Shown here in pieces: positions 1-9,975 of a stretch of DNA of 64,000 nt. Origin of the DNA: Actinomadura luzonensis (GTDB lineage: Bacteria > Actinomycetota > Actinomycetes > Streptosporangiales > Streptosporangiaceae). The stretch is from positions 620,001 through 684,000 of the forward strand of contig NZ_JAKRKC020000001.1 of NCBI RefSeq assembly GCF_022664455.2, written 5' to 3'. Both the position numbers and the translations under genes were made by a program. Numbering within the stretch: position 1 is the first letter of the stretch; each line of letters begins with the position of its first letter. The notes beneath the pieces were generated by a model. It was not told the DNA's origin. It saw nothing but the letters and a program-made list of their open reading frames with translations, and searched no databases.

Positions 1-1478
1 CGTCCTCACCCGCCGTCGCCCTCGACCCCGCGGCCGGCGTGGCGGACCTCACCCAGGACATCAACCAGATCCTCAGCGACTCCCGCCTCACCATCGCCCG
101 CGCGGGCGTCGTGGTGAAGAGCGCCAAGACCGGCGAGGAGCTGTACTCCACCGACGCGGGCAAGCTGCTCACCCCGGCGTCCAACACCAAGCTGTTCACC
201 TCGGCCGCCGCCGTGGAGACGCTCGGCCTCGACTACCGCTTCCCCACGACCGTGCTCGCCACCGGACGCAAGGCGGGCTCGATCCTCGCCGGCGACCTGG
301 TGCTGCGCGGCACCGGCGACCCGACCATGCTGGCCGAGGACTACGACGCCCTGGCCGCCCAGGTGGCCGCGGCCGGGATCAAGGTCGTCGCCGGCCGGCT
401 GGTGGCCGACGACACCTGGTTCGACTCCCAGCGGCTCGGCAACGACTGGTCCTGGGACGACGAGACCGCCTACTACGCGGCCCCGATCTCGGCCCTGACC
501 GCCTCGCCCGACCGCGACTACGACGCCGGCTCGGTGATCGTCAGCGTGGCCGCCGACGGCGACAAGGTCAAGGTCTCCACGACCCCGGAGACCGACTACC
601 TGAAGATCGTCAACAGGGCCACCGTGGGCGCCGACACCGACGTGCTCATCGAGCGTCAGCACGGCACCCGCACGGTGGTCGTCACCGGCACCGTGGCGGA
701 CCCGTACCAGGAGTGGGTGGCGGTGGACGACCCCACCGCGTACGTCTCCTCGCTGTTCCGCAAGGCGCTGGCCGGGCACGGCGTGAAGGTCGTCGGCGCG
801 AGCGCGACCGGAGCCGCCCCGGACGGGGCCAGGGAGCTGGCCCGGCACGAGTCCATGACGCTCGGCGAGCTGCTGGTTCCGTTCATGAAGCTGAGCAACA
901 ACATCCACGCCGAGATCCTCACCAAGGCCATGGGCCGCAAGGTCGCCGGCCAGGGCACCTGGTCGGCCGGGCTCAAGGTCTCCACCGACTTCGCCAAGGC
1001 CAACGGCGTGCAGGTGATCAACATGCGCGACGGCTCGGGGCTGTCGCGCCGCGACGGGTTCTCGCCCGGCTCCATCGTGCAGCTCCTGACCGCCGTGCGC
1101 GGCAAGCCGTGGTTCCCCACCTGGTACGAGTCCCTGCCCGTCGCCGGCAAGAGCGAGCGCTTCGTCGGCGGCACCCTGCGCAGCCGCATGGGCGGCACCC
1201 CGGCCGCCGGCAACGTGCACGCCAAGACCGGCTCGCTGACCGGCGTGACCGCGCTGTCGGGCTACGTGACCAGCGCCGACGGCGAGCCGCTGGTCTTCTC
1301 CATCATGCTCAACCAGTACCTGTCGGGCTCGCCGAAGGACATCGAGGACAAGATCGCGGTCCGGCTGGCCCAGTTCTCCCGCGCCGCCCCGGCCGACGCG
1401 CCGGCGCAGCTCCGCTCGGCGGTGCCGCAGCAGGCGGGCGACCTGGAGTGCTCGTGGCTGAAGCCGGTCCAGTGCTGA
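1..1478 (+). CDS. dacB: D-alanyl-D-alanine carboxypeptidase/endopeptidase, PBP4 family (5' end cut)
   Basis: C-terminal part of a peptidase S13 (PBP4/DacB) penicillin-binding protein that trims or hydrolyses peptidoglycan peptides outside the membrane. The frame is open to the window edge, so the true start and signal peptide lie upstream; the first GTG at 39 is probably internal. All three active-site motifs are visible: SxxK as SNTK (bases 180-191), SxN as SNN (894-902), and KTG (1224-1232). The long insert between the first two motifs is usual for this family. The protein ends in a short tail with two cysteines. A strong hairpin follows 17 bases after the stop. The family call is secure; whether it is a carboxypeptidase or an endopeptidase in vivo cannot be read from sequence. 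Confidence 0.93.
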   Translation, partial: SSPAVALDPAAGVADLTQDINQILSDSRLTIARAGVVVKSAKTGEELYSTDAGKLLTPASNTKLFTSAAAVETLGLDYRFPTTVLATGRKAGSILAGDLVLRGTGDPTMLAEDYDALAAQVAAAGIKVVAGRLVADDTWFDSQRLGNDWSWDDETAYYAAPISALTASPDRDYDAGSVIVSVAADGDKVKVSTTPETDYLKIVNRATVGADTDVLIERQHGTRTVVVTGTVADPYQEWVAVDDPTAYVSSLFRKALAGHGVKVVGASATGAAPDGARELARHESMTLGELLVPFMKLSNNIHAEILTKAMGRKVAGQGTWSAGLKVSTDFAKANGVQVINMRDGSGLSRRDGFSPGSIVQLLTAVRGKPWFPTWYESLPVAGKSERFVGGTLRSRMGGTPAAGNVHAKTGSLTGVTALSGYVTSADGEPLVFSIMLNQYLSGSPKDIEDKIAVRLAQFSRAAPADAPAQLRSAVPQQAGDLECSWLKPVQC

Positions 1479-1494
1479 CCTGCCAGTCGTAGAA

Positions 1495-1521
1495 GCGGCC
1501 CCCTGACGCCCAGGGGGCCGC
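1495..1521 (+). terminator. hairpin terminator after the PBP4 gene
   Basis: Perfect 11-bp inverted repeat (GCGGCCCCCTG, loop ACGCC, CAGGGGGCCGC) just after the carboxypeptidase stop. It has no T-run, as is common in actinomycetes. It also lies beyond the 3' end of the minus-strand permease gene, so it may insulate both convergent transcripts. Confidence 0.75.
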
Positions 1522-1752
1522 CCAGGTTTACCTGGAGCCCCAGATATTGGGCGACTTTTCAGGACATGAACGACTTCTGGGCACCAGAATCACGGAACAG
1601 CCCATCGAGGACCACGGGAGCGCCCGGGGCCTTCACCGGCCACACCCCCTGTGCCGGTAACCCACCGCACGCCCATGGCGCTCCCCTTCCCGCGGGCTCG
1701 GCCGCGCCTCCCCCCGCACACAGGACCGCGGCCGGGCCCGCCCACCGGCTCC

Positions 1753-2523
1753 TCAGGAGCCGGCGAAGCGGGCCAGGACCAGGCTCTCGACCACGCCGAC
1801 CAGCGCGTAGGCGAGGATCGACACGCCGGTGACGACCACGATGTCCGCCCACACCTCGTCGTAGCGGAACCCGCCGATCGCCCGCAGGATCTCCGCCCCG
1901 ACGCCCTGCCCGGTGGCCAGCCACTCGGCGATCAGCGCCCCGATGATCGAGGCCGGCACGGAGATGCGCGCCGAGGCGAAGACCGCGGGCATCGCGGTCG
2001 GCACCGCCACCTTGCGCAGCACGGTCAGCCGCGTCCCGCCGTACGCCATCACCAGGTCGGTCGCCTGCGGCGAGGCCGAGCGCAGCCCGAAGGCGATGTT
2101 CACCAGCGCGGGGAAGAACACCACGATCCCGCCGATGACGGCCACGCCCAGCAGCTCCCGGCCGAAGACCAGCGTGATGAGCGGCGTCATCACCACCAGC
2201 GGCACCGACCGCAGCAACATCGCGACCGGCATGAACGTCTGCTCCACGCTGCGGAACAACACGAACGCCACCGCCACGGCCACGGCCGCCGCCAGGCCGG
2301 AGGCGAACCCGACGGCCGCGTCCCTGATCGTGATCCCGAGCGCCCCGAACACCGCCTCCCGGTGCTCCGCCGACGCGGTCAGGTACTCCCACACCTGCGG
2401 CGGCCGCTTGCCGACCAGCGGGCTGATCCCGAACGCCTCCAGCGCCAGCCACCACCCTGCCACCACGACCAGCACGGACGGCACGAGCGGCCCGACGATC
2501 CGCAGCGCCGTGCGCCCGATCAT
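1753..2523 (-). CDS. ABC transporter permease (SsuC/ThiX-like), second permease
   Basis: Integral-membrane permease of a nitrate/sulfonate/pyrimidine-precursor type ABC importer, 256 residues with about six hydrophobic segments and a binding-protein-dependent transport domain in the C-terminal two thirds. The EAA-like loop that contacts the ATPase lies around the GALIAEW motif. The ATG at 2523 overlaps the stop of the upstream permease by 4 bp (ATGA), so translation is coupled. It is the last gene of a four-gene operon (binding lipoprotein, ATPase, permease, permease). Two different permeases imply a heterodimeric channel. The substrate is not shown by the sequence; the neighbouring amidohydrolase, PucR regulator and adenine deaminase suggest a nucleobase-derived compound (inference). 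Confidence 0.88.
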   Translation of the reverse strand: MIGRTALRIVGPLVPSVLVVVAGWWLALEAFGISPLVGKRPPQVWEYLTASAEHREAVFGALGITIRDAAVGFASGLAAAVAVAVAFVLFRSVEQTFMPVAMLLRSVPLVVMTPLITLVFGRELLGVAVIGGIVVFFPALVNIAFGLRSASPQATDLVMAYGGTRLTVLRKVAVPTAMPAVFASARISVPASIIGALIAEWLATGQGVGAEILRAIGGFRYDEVWADIVVVTGVSILAYALVGVVESLVLARFAGS

Positions 2524-3269
2524 GACGCCACCCCGCGCGACCAGGGGGTGACCACCCGGGCGACGAGCGCGACCAGCGCGTACCCGAGCCCGGCGACCAG
2601 CCCCGCCACCAACGCCAGCCCCCACGTGCGCGGCACCTGGAACTGCTGCTGGGAGATCATCAGGGACACGCCGAGCCCCTGGTCGTTGCTGCCCAGGTAC
2701 TCGCCGATGATCGCGCCGAGCAGCGCCGACGGGGCCGAGATGCGCAGCCCGGCGAACGTGCTCGGCAGGGCCGCGACGACCTGCACGTACCGGAGCCTGG
2801 CCAGCCGCCCGCCGCCGTAGACGGTGACGAGGTCGAGGCTCGCCCGGTCGGCCGAGCGCAGCCCGAGCAGCGCGCCGATGAGCGTGGTGAAGAAGACGGA
2901 GATGGCGGCCAGGAACACCACGGTGGCGTCCCCGCCGAACACCACCAGCACGATCGGCCCGATGGCGAGCAGCGGGACGCAATAGCTGATCACCGCGAGC
3001 TGCGTGGCGACGGCCTCCAGCCTGGGCACCAGCAGCACGAGCAGCGCCACCCCGACGGCGAGCCCGTTGCCCCACAGGAAGCCCTGGACGGCGGCGGAGA
3101 CGGTGGCGCCGGCGTTCGGCCCGTAGAAGGCCCACCCGTCGCGGCCGACCGACTCCAGGACGGCGAGCGGAGTGGGCACCGCGCCGCCGGCCGCGAACAC
3201 GGTCGCGGCCAGCAGCCACCAGAGCGCGACGAGCACGACGACCCCGGCGAGCCCCTGGACGCGCCTCAT
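2520..3269 (-). CDS. ABC transporter permease, first permease
   Basis: Permease of 249 residues with an N-terminal hydrophobic anchor and a typical inner-membrane transport domain. The segment GAIIGEYLG is the likely coupling helix contacting the ATPase. The ATG at 3269 overlaps the stop of the ATPase gene by 4 bp and its own stop overlaps the next permease by 4 bp, so the operon reads as one translationally coupled unit. It is homologous to, but clearly different from, the second permease. The family is SsuC/TauC/ThiX-like; the substrate is unknown. Confidence 0.88.
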   Translation of the reverse strand: MRRVQGLAGVVVLVALWWLLAATVFAAGGAVPTPLAVLESVGRDGWAFYGPNAGATVSAAVQGFLWGNGLAVGVALLVLLVPRLEAVATQLAVISYCVPLLAIGPIVLVVFGGDATVVFLAAISVFFTTLIGALLGLRSADRASLDLVTVYGGGRLARLRYVQVVAALPSTFAGLRISAPSALLGAIIGEYLGSNDQGLGVSLMISQQQFQVPRTWGLALVAGLVAGLGYALVALVARVVTPWSRGVAS

Positions 3270-4018
3270 GAGCCGTGCCCGAACAGCAGGTCGCTGAGGC
3301 GGTCGTGGAGGGCGTGGAACTCGGGCGTGCGCATCATGGCGGGCGTGCGCGGCCGGGGCAGGCCGATCTCCACCAGCTCGACCACCCGGCCGGGGCGCGG
3401 GCTCATGACGGCGACCACGTCCGACAGGAACACCGCCTCGCCGATGCCGTGCGTGACCATGAGCGTGGTGGCCGGCTTCTCGGTCCAGATGCGCAGCAGC
3501 TCCAGGTTGAGCCGCTGCCTGGTCATGTCGTCGAGCGCGCCGAACGGCTCGTCCAGCAGCAGCACGCTGGGCTTGACCACGAGCGCGCGGGCGATCGAGA
3601 CGCGCTGGCGCATGCCGCCGGACAGCTCGGCGGGCCTGGCCTTCTCGAACCCCTCCAGCCCCACGAGCTTGATCAGGTCCTGGATCACGCCGGGCTCCGG
3701 CTTGAGCCCGGCCACCTCCAGCGGCAGCCGCACGTTGGCCGTCACGCTGCGCCAGGGCAGCAGCGCCGAGTCCTGGAAGGCGATCCCGAGATGGTGGCCG
3801 CGGCGCAGCTCCTCCGGGGTCTCGCCGTTCACCCGGATCTCGCCGGCCGTCGGCCGCTCCAGCCCGGCCAGGATGCGCAGCACCGTGGACTTGCCGCAGC
3901 CGGACGGGCCGAGCAGCGACAGGAACGAGCCCTTCGGCGTCTCCAGGTCCACGCCCTCGACGGCGGTCACGCCCTTGCCGAAGGTCTTGCTCAGGCCGCG
4001 GATCGAGATCCCGCTCAT
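3266..4018 (-). CDS. ABC transporter ATP-binding protein (SsuB/TauB-like)
   Basis: Cytoplasmic ATPase of 250 residues that powers the importer. Walker [10 protein letters not shown] is at residues 37-45, Q-loop Gln at 82, signature LSGGMRQR from 132, Walker B LLLDEP near 153-158, D-loop ALDD, and switch His at 190. All residues needed for hydrolysis are present. The start overlaps the stop of the binding-protein gene (ATGA). It belongs to the nitrate/sulfonate/taurine/pyrimidine-precursor importer group. Confidence 0.92.
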   Translation of the reverse strand: MSGISIRGLSKTFGKGVTAVEGVDLETPKGSFLSLLGPSGCGKSTVLRILAGLERPTAGEIRVNGETPEELRRGHHLGIAFQDSALLPWRSVTANVRLPLEVAGLKPEPGVIQDLIKLVGLEGFEKARPAELSGGMRQRVSIARALVVKPSVLLLDEPFGALDDMTRQRLNLELLRIWTEKPATTLMVTHGIGEAVFLSDVVAVMSPRPGRVVELVEIGLPRPRTPAMMRTPEFHALHDRLSDLLFGHGS

Positions 4019-5070
4019 GCGAGCTTGAGGCCCGGGTCGGCCTGGTGGACCTCGTCCAGGATCGACAGGTCGAAGAGCTGCTCGGCCTTGATGGCGAGGC
4101 CGGCCTTGCCGAGGGAGGCGATGTTCTGCTCGATCAGCTCGGGCGTCATCGTGAACAGGCCGTTGGCCTTGGCGTCCGGGGTGACGACCAGCTCGTTCTG
4201 CATCTTGGCCTCCTCCGTCTGTTCCTTGACGTCGAGGTTCTGGTCCTTGCCGTAGACGGTGGCGGCCAGCTCGGCCGATCTGGCCGGGTCGGCGACGGCG
4301 TCCTTCCAGCCCTTGATCTCGGCGGTCAGGAACGCCTTCAGCTTGTCGCGCTCGTTGTCGATGGTGTCCTGGGTGACGGTGAACGTCTCGGCGACCAGCG
4401 GCAGGCCCGCGTCGGCGAGCAGCAGGTACCTGGGGTCGTGGCCCTTCATGCGCAGGTTGACCGGGCCGCTGGTGACGAAGCCGACGTACCCGTCGAGCTG
4501 GCCGGAGGTGAGCATCGACGGGTCCGACTGGAACGGGACCCTGGTCACCGCGCCCGCGTCGAGGCCGTTGGCCTTGAGCAGCGCGTTCCAGACCAGCTCG
4601 TTGGAGTCCTGGACGCCGATGCGCTTGCCGGCGAGGTCCTCGGGCTTCTCGATCGGGTTCTTGCTCAGGGAGATGACGGCGAACGGGTTCTTCTGGAAGG
4701 TCGCGCCGACGATCTTCAGCGGCGCGCCCTGCAGCACGGCCGGGGCGGTGATGGTGGGCGTGGACAAGCCGATCCAGCAGCGGCCGGTGGCGAGGCCCGA
4801 CTCGACCGAGGTGCCGGAGCCGCCGCCGGACAGCAGCTCGACCTGGGAGAACCCGGCGGCCTTGAAGTAGCCCTTGCTGTCGGCGAAGTACTCGCCGGCG
4901 AACTCGACGTTCTTCTTCCAGGAGAGCTGCAGCTTCACCGCGCCGAAGCCGGCGCTCCCGCTGCCGCCGCTGCCGCCGCCGGTGGACTCGCCACCGCAGG
5001 CGGCCAGACCGAGCGCCAGTCCGGCCAGACCCGTTGTCCGCAGGAACGCGCGGCGGTCGAAGGTAGCCAT
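4015..5070 (-). CDS. NMT1/THI5-like ABC substrate-binding lipoprotein
   Basis: Periplasmic-type binding protein of 351 residues anchored as a lipoprotein. The N-terminus has both a twin-arginine pattern (RRAFLRTTG, residues 6-14) and a lipobox ending LAAC with Cys25, so Tat export followed by lipidation is likely. The rest matches the NMT1/THI5-like fold used for pyrimidine precursors, riboflavin, sulfonates or nitrate. The start is set by an ideal ribosome site (AAGGAG, 5 nt before the ATG). It is the first gene of the operon and divergent from the amidohydrolase. Ligand unknown; the family allows a heterocycle such as a pyrimidine. Confidence 0.88.
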   Translation of the reverse strand: MATFDRRAFLRTTGLAGLALGLAACGGESTGGGSGGSGSAGFGAVKLQLSWKKNVEFAGEYFADSKGYFKAAGFSQVELLSGGGSGTSVESGLATGRCWIGLSTPTITAPAVLQGAPLKIVGATFQKNPFAVISLSKNPIEKPEDLAGKRIGVQDSNELVWNALLKANGLDAGAVTRVPFQSDPSMLTSGQLDGYVGFVTSGPVNLRMKGHDPRYLLLADAGLPLVAETFTVTQDTIDNERDKLKAFLTAEIKGWKDAVADPARSAELAATVYGKDQNLDVKEQTEEAKMQNELVVTPDAKANGLFTMTPELIEQNIASLGKAGLAIKAEQLFDLSILDEVHQADPGLKLA

Positions 5071-5206
5071 AATTCTCCTTGGGCGGCGGTGAACATGCAG
5101 GTCAGGACCGTATCTATCGATTATTACCATCGTGTGACGGTCATTTCGGACAGCCGACCCGGCGGGCGGCGGTCGCGCGGGAAGGGCGCAAAACGCCAGG
5201 CGGGTG

Positions 5207-5222
5207 TCGTAGGTCCCTACGA
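5207..5222. promoter_or_regulatory. palindromic operator between importer operon and amidohydrolase
   Basis: A perfect inverted repeat with 7-bp arms, TCGTAGG and CCTACGA around TC. A related half site, CGTAGATCCCT, follows at 5240-5250. It lies in the 217-bp divergent promoter region. The nearest regulator gene is the PucR-type protein at 6437-7591, the best candidate to bind it (inference). A second AT-rich element around 5112-5127 (TATCTATCGATTATTA) probably belongs to the importer promoter. Confidence 0.5.
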
Positions 5223-5287
5223 GAGGGCCCGGCGAGGACCGTAGATCCCTCCAGCCGCCCGGAGCCTCCGGTAGCGTCGAGCGGGAA

Positions 5288-6475
5288 ATGAGACTCGACG
5301 GAATCCCTCTTTGGGACGGTACCGAACACCGCGGCCCCGCCGACCTGAGCTGGGAGCCCGACCGCATCCTCGACGTGCGCCCGGCCGCCGCCGCGCGGCA
5401 CGGCGACCTGTGCGTGCTGCCCGGCCTGGTCGACACGCACGTGCACCTGGTCGGCTGGGCCGGCTCCGGCGAGCCGCCCGACTTCGCCACCTGGCCGCTC
5501 ACCACCACCCGCGACGAGCAGGTGCTGCACGGCGTCGCGCACGCCCAGCGGGCCATGCGGCACGGCGTCACGACGCTGCGCGACCTCGCGGGCGACGAGG
5601 CCCAGATCGCGCTGCGCCGCGTCTTCGACGCCGGCGTGCTGCCCGGCCCGCGCCTCCGCGTGCACGGCGTGGTGGGGATGACCGCCGGGCACAACGACCT
5701 GTTCGTGCCGCCCGCGTTCCCGCTGCGCAAGCCCACCGCCGACGGCCCCGACGAGTGCCGCAAGCTGGTGCGCGTCTGGGCCCGCGCCGGCATGGACGGC
5801 ATCAAGCTCACCACCAGCGGCGGCGTCCTGTCGATGGGCGACAAGAACGTCTGGCGCAACTACACCCGCGAGGAGATCCGGGCGGTCGTGGACGAGGCCC
5901 ACGCGCTCGGCATGCCGGTCGCCTCGCACGCCCACAGCGCGGACGGCATCCGCGTCGCGGCCGAGGAGGGCGTCGACTCGATCGAGCACGGCACGCTCAT
6001 GAGCGAGGACCTGGCCGGACTGCTGGCCGCCCGCCGCACCCCGGTCGCGCCCACCCTGCTCATCAACGAGGCCATCGCCGAGGGCCGCGTCCCGGTCACC
6101 GCCGAGTCCCGGCAGAAGGCGGCCGAGCTGGTCGCCACCCGTGACGTGCTGCTGGCCAGGGCCGCGGCGCTCGGCGTGCGGTTCGTGCTCGGCACCGACG
6201 CCAACGGCCACCACGTGCGCTTCGGCGACCAGATGGCCGAGGTCGTGCGCATGACGCGGGTGCTCGGCCTGGACGCCGGAGCGGCGCTGCGCGCCGCCAC
6301 CTCGGACGCCGCCGACGCGATCGGCGTGCCGGCCGGCCGGATCGCGCCCGGCCTGGGCGCGGACCTGATCGTGCTGCGCGGGCGGCCGTGGGAGCGGATC
6401 GAGGACCTCGCCACGGAGAACATCGTGGCCGTGGTGTCACGGGGCCGGCTCGTCGCGGGCGCTCTTCCCTCCTGA
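5288..6475 (+). CDS. metal-dependent amidohydrolase
   Basis: Cytosolic TIM-barrel hydrolase of the amidohydrolase superfamily, 395 residues, in the imidazolonepropionase/prolidase-like group. Metal-binding features can be followed: HVH at residues 51-53 (VDTHVHL), a candidate bridging Lys in GIKLTTSGG, His in SHAHS, His in IEHG, and Asp in LGTDANG. The start is the first ATG of the frame with GCGGGAA just upstream. It is divergent from the ABC importer and its last 39 bp overlap, tail to tail, the end of the PucR gene. Shared context suggests it opens a ring or cleaves an amide in the compound the importer brings in; the exact substrate is not readable. Confidence 0.85.
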   Translation: MRLDGIPLWDGTEHRGPADLSWEPDRILDVRPAAAARHGDLCVLPGLVDTHVHLVGWAGSGEPPDFATWPLTTTRDEQVLHGVAHAQRAMRHGVTTLRDLAGDEAQIALRRVFDAGVLPGPRLRVHGVVGMTAGHNDLFVPPAFPLRKPTADGPDECRKLVRVWARAGMDGIKLTTSGGVLSMGDKNVWRNYTREEIRAVVDEAHALGMPVASHAHSADGIRVAAEEGVDSIEHGTLMSEDLAGLLAARRTPVAPTLLINEAIAEGRVPVTAESRQKAAELVATRDVLLARAAALGVRFVLGTDANGHHVRFGDQMAEVVRMTRVLGLDAGAALRAATSDAADAIGVPAGRIAPGLGADLIVLRGRPWERIEDLATENIVAVVSRGRLVAGALPS

Positions 6476-7591
6476 GCGCAGCGCCAGGTACAGGTCGGTG
6501 CGGTCGCGCATCGACGACATGCGCCGCCCGGTCAGCTCCTCTACGCGCTGCATCCGGTAGCGCAACGTGTTGACGTGCACGTACAGCTCGTCGGCGGTGC
6601 GCTGCCAGGAGCCGCACGTCTCCAGGAAGACGTCCAGCGTGCGCAGCAGCTCCGAGCCGTGCCGGGCGTCGTACTCCTCGACCGGGCCGAGCAGGTGGTC
6701 GCGGAACGTGCGCCGCACGCTCGGCGGGAGCGCGGCCAGCAGCAGGTCCACGTTGTCGATGTCGGCCACCGACATGATCGAGACCGGCCCGGGGCCGCCG
6801 CGCGCCGACTCCATGCCCCGGCGGGCGGTCTCCAGGGCCTCGCCGAGCTGGGAGACGCTGGCCGTCATCTCGCTGATGCCGGCCGCGATGGCGAGGCCGG
6901 GACGGGCGGCGGCCAGCGCGCGCAGCTCGTCGGCCAGGCTCTTGCGCGAGGCCCGGCCGTTGACCAGCACCACGGCCTCCTCCGGCGTGCCGCCGACGAC
7001 GAGGTGGCGGCCCTTCCTCGCCAGGCCCTCGTGCAGCAGCTCGGGCAGGTCGGGCCCGTCCCGGCCGGCCCGGGCCACGACCAGGGCGGCGGTGGGCTGG
7101 CCGGGGTCGGCGCCGAGCAGCCGCAGGTGGGCCGAGACCTCGCCGGGCGGGATCTGGCCGAGCACGTCCAGCAGGGTCTGGGCCCGCACCCGCTCGGCCC
7201 TGCGCTGCTCGGCGGCGAACCCCTCGGCCGTCACCACCTCGGTGATCGCCCCGAACGCCTGGTCGGGCGCGGCCAGCAGCAGCGGCAGCCGACGCCGCTC
7301 GCACGCCGTGACCAGCGCGGGCGGCAGCTCCCCGAGCACCACCAGGCCCACGACCAGCGCGGCGGCGTCGGCGGCCCACAGGGCGTCGGCGAAGCGCTCG
7401 CAGTCGGCCGGCTCGGCGTACCAGACGCCGCTGGTCAGCACGAGGTCGCCGGAGCGCAGGTAGCGCCGCGGGTCGGGCAGGTCGGTCGGGTACGCGCGCC
7501 GGATCTCGCGATCGAGCAGCCCGCCGCCCGGATCGTCCGTGATCAGTGTCAGCCGCATGTCGTCGCGGGCGAGCAGCTCCGCCACCCTCAT
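6437..7591 (-). CDS. PucR-family transcriptional regulator
   Basis: Regulator of 384 residues with the purine-catabolism PucR N-terminal domain (about 1-115, containing RYLRSGDLVLTSG), a central GGDEF-related region, and a C-terminal PucR helix-turn-helix (about 320-370; WQRTADELYVHVNTLRYR). Family members control purine or allantoin breakdown, among other pathways. Its 3' end overlaps the amidohydrolase gene by 39 bp on the opposite strand and it is divergent from the adenine-deaminase gene, placing it centrally between the three units it probably controls. Confidence 0.9.
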   Translation of the reverse strand: MRVAELLARDDMRLTLITDDPGGGLLDREIRRAYPTDLPDPRRYLRSGDLVLTSGVWYAEPADCERFADALWAADAAALVVGLVVLGELPPALVTACERRRLPLLLAAPDQAFGAITEVVTAEGFAAEQRRAERVRAQTLLDVLGQIPPGEVSAHLRLLGADPGQPTAALVVARAGRDGPDLPELLHEGLARKGRHLVVGGTPEEAVVLVNGRASRKSLADELRALAAARPGLAIAAGISEMTASVSQLGEALETARRGMESARGGPGPVSIMSVADIDNVDLLLAALPPSVRRTFRDHLLGPVEEYDARHGSELLRTLDVFLETCGSWQRTADELYVHVNTLRYRMQRVEELTGRRMSSMRDRTDLYLALRSGGKSARDEPAP

Positions 7592-7600
7592 GAAATCTGA

Positions 7601-8605
<1,005 letters not shown>

Positions 8606-8611
8606 CCGCGA

Positions 8612-8647
8612 CGAAGGGGCCCATCCCGTGCAGGATGGGCCCCTTCG
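8612..8647 (+). terminator. strong hairpin terminator after the deaminase gene
   Basis: Perfect 15-bp inverted repeat (5' arm CGAAGGGGCCCATCC, 6-nt loop) starting 7 bases after the stop codon. It may also serve the convergent small secreted-protein gene on the other strand. Confidence 0.88.
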
Positions 8648-8672
8648 GGCGAATCGTCGGCAACGCGGGACG

Positions 8673-8918
8673 TCAGCCGCTCAGGACCGAGCTGAGGAGC
8701 TCGTTCAGGAGGTCGAGGTCGAGGATGTCGTTGTCCTCACCGTAGTTGTTCCACTCGCCGAAGTCCCAGCCGGGCGCTTCCTTGCCGTGGCTCGGGCCGG
8801 GGAGGATGCCGCTCTGCACGCTCTCGGCGGCGGTGACGTTGGACGTCGCTAGCGCGGAGCCGCCGAACGCGACCATCCCGCCGACGAGACCGGCGAGGAT
8901 GAGTCCTGCTCTATACAT
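8673..8918 (-). CDS. small secreted acidic protein, unknown
   Basis: An 81-residue protein with a clean Sec signal peptide (hydrophobic core LILAGLVGG, cleavage likely after SALA, residue 24). The mature part of about 57 residues is acidic, has Gly/Trp/Tyr in the middle (GWDFGEWNNYGED) and ends in a leucine-rich amphipathic stretch (DILDLDLLNELL). The ATG is preceded by AGAGGAG at 6 nt, a very good ribosome site, which supports a real gene. I do not recognise a family. Its size and layout resemble small actinomycete surface or exported peptides. Confidence 0.72.
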   Translation of the reverse strand: MYRAGLILAGLVGGMVAFGGSALATSNVTAAESVQSGILPGPSHGKEAPGWDFGEWNNYGEDNDILDLDLLNELLSSVLSG

Positions 8919-8979
8919 ATCGTTCTCCTCTGATACCTATCGACTACTCTCCGTAGCTATCGGGAGGAGATCTGCCCTA

Positions 8980-8994
8980 TGTCCACTTTGGACA
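8980..8994. promoter_or_regulatory. small palindrome upstream of the secreted-protein gene
   Basis: TGTCCA and TGGACA separated by CTT, about 60 bp upstream of the secreted-protein start in an otherwise empty 200-bp stretch. It could be an operator or part of a promoter; no regulator gene is directly linked. Confidence 0.35.
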
Positions 8995-9120
8995 AACACC
9001 CGCACTTTCACGCTTGACCTGGGAAAATGCCGCATCTGAGGGAGAAGGGGCAGAAGATCACGGTCCTTGACGGTCCGGTGTGGTCGGCAGGGGAACATCA
9101 GGCTCTTTCGTGACCCGCCT

Positions 9121-9888
9121 TTAGGGCAGCGTGAGGACCACCGGGCCGTCGGCCGTGATAGCCACCGTGTGCTCCACGTGCACACTGCGGCTGCCGTCGG
9201 CCGAGCACACCGACCAGCCGTCGTCGGCCATGCAGTAGCCGTCGCCGCCGCCCGCCATCAGGCTCGGCTCGATCGCGATCACCAGGCCGGGACGCAGCCG
9301 CAGGCCACGCCCGGCGCGGGCCTCGTTCGGCACGAACGGCGCCTCGTGCATGGCCCGGCCGATGCCGTGGCCGGCGAAGTCGTTCTGCATGCCGTAGCCG
9401 GCGCCGCGCCCGACCGTGGACATCGCGTGGCCGATGTCGCCGAGCCGGGCGCCGGGCAGCGCCGCCTCGACGCCCGCGGCCAGCGTCTCCTCGGCCACCC
9501 TGATGAGCTTGAGGTCCTCGGCGCGCGGCTCGCCGACGGTGAAGCTCACCGTGCCGTCGGCGTGCCAGCCGTCCACGATCGCGCCGCAGTCCACGCTGAT
9601 CAGGTCGCCGTCGCGCAGCCGGTACGGCGTCGGCAGGCCGTGCAGCATGGTCCCGTTCACCGAGGTGCAGATGACGCCCGGGTACGGGGTCGCGCCGAAG
9701 GACGGGTGGTAGCCCAGGAACGACGCGCCGGCCCCGGCCTCCTCGATGACCGTCCGGGCCACCTGGTCGAGCTGCTTGAGCGACACGCCGACGGCGGCCC
9801 GCTCGCGCACCGCGGCGTGCACGGCCGCCACCACCCGTCCCGCCTCGCGCATCGCGTCGATCTCGCCGGCGCTCTTCAACTCGATCAC
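9121..9888 (-). CDS. map: type I methionine aminopeptidase
   Basis: Removes the N-terminal methionine from new proteins. About 255 residues, with the full pita-bread metalloprotease set: Asp pair in SVDCGAIVDGWHAD, His in GHGIGRAMHE, Glu in AIEPS and Glu in HVEHT. There is no N-terminal zinc-finger extension. The reading frame allows GTG at 9894, but the GAGGAG ribosome site is properly spaced only for the GTG at 9888, which gives the usual start MIELKS. It stands alone, not in a ribosomal-protein operon, so it is probably an extra paralogue. A compound palindrome sits in its promoter. Confidence 0.92.
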   Translation of the reverse strand: MIELKSAGEIDAMREAGRVVAAVHAAVRERAAVGVSLKQLDQVARTVIEEAGAGASFLGYHPSFGATPYPGVICTSVNGTMLHGLPTPYRLRDGDLISVDCGAIVDGWHADGTVSFTVGEPRAEDLKLIRVAEETLAAGVEAALPGARLGDIGHAMSTVGRGAGYGMQNDFAGHGIGRAMHEAPFVPNEARAGRGLRLRPGLVIAIEPSLMAGGGDGYCMADDGWSVCSADGSRSVHVEHTVAITADGPVVLTLP

Positions 9889-9921
9889 GGCCACTCCTCG
9901 TCCGCCCGTCCGTCGATACGG

Positions 9922-9947
9922 CGATAACTATACCGGTATTTTTATCG
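9922..9947. promoter_or_regulatory. 26-bp compound palindrome upstream of map
   Basis: A central perfect palindrome ATACCGGTAT (9930-9939) is flanked symmetrically by CGATAA (9922-9927) and TTATCG (9942-9947), leaving only two central-flank mismatches. It is strikingly AT-rich for this genome and lies 34 bp upstream of the aminopeptidase start. It looks like a repressor site over a promoter; the repressor is not identified. Confidence 0.55.
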
Positions 9948-9975
9948 GGCGCCAGAGGGGATCCGGGACGGCTCG

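Noticed and set aside
5071..5287. Thiamine (TPP) riboswitch before the NMT1/THI5-like binding-protein gene.
   Set aside because: The conserved CUGAGA core is not present in the leader on the minus strand; only palindromes are seen.
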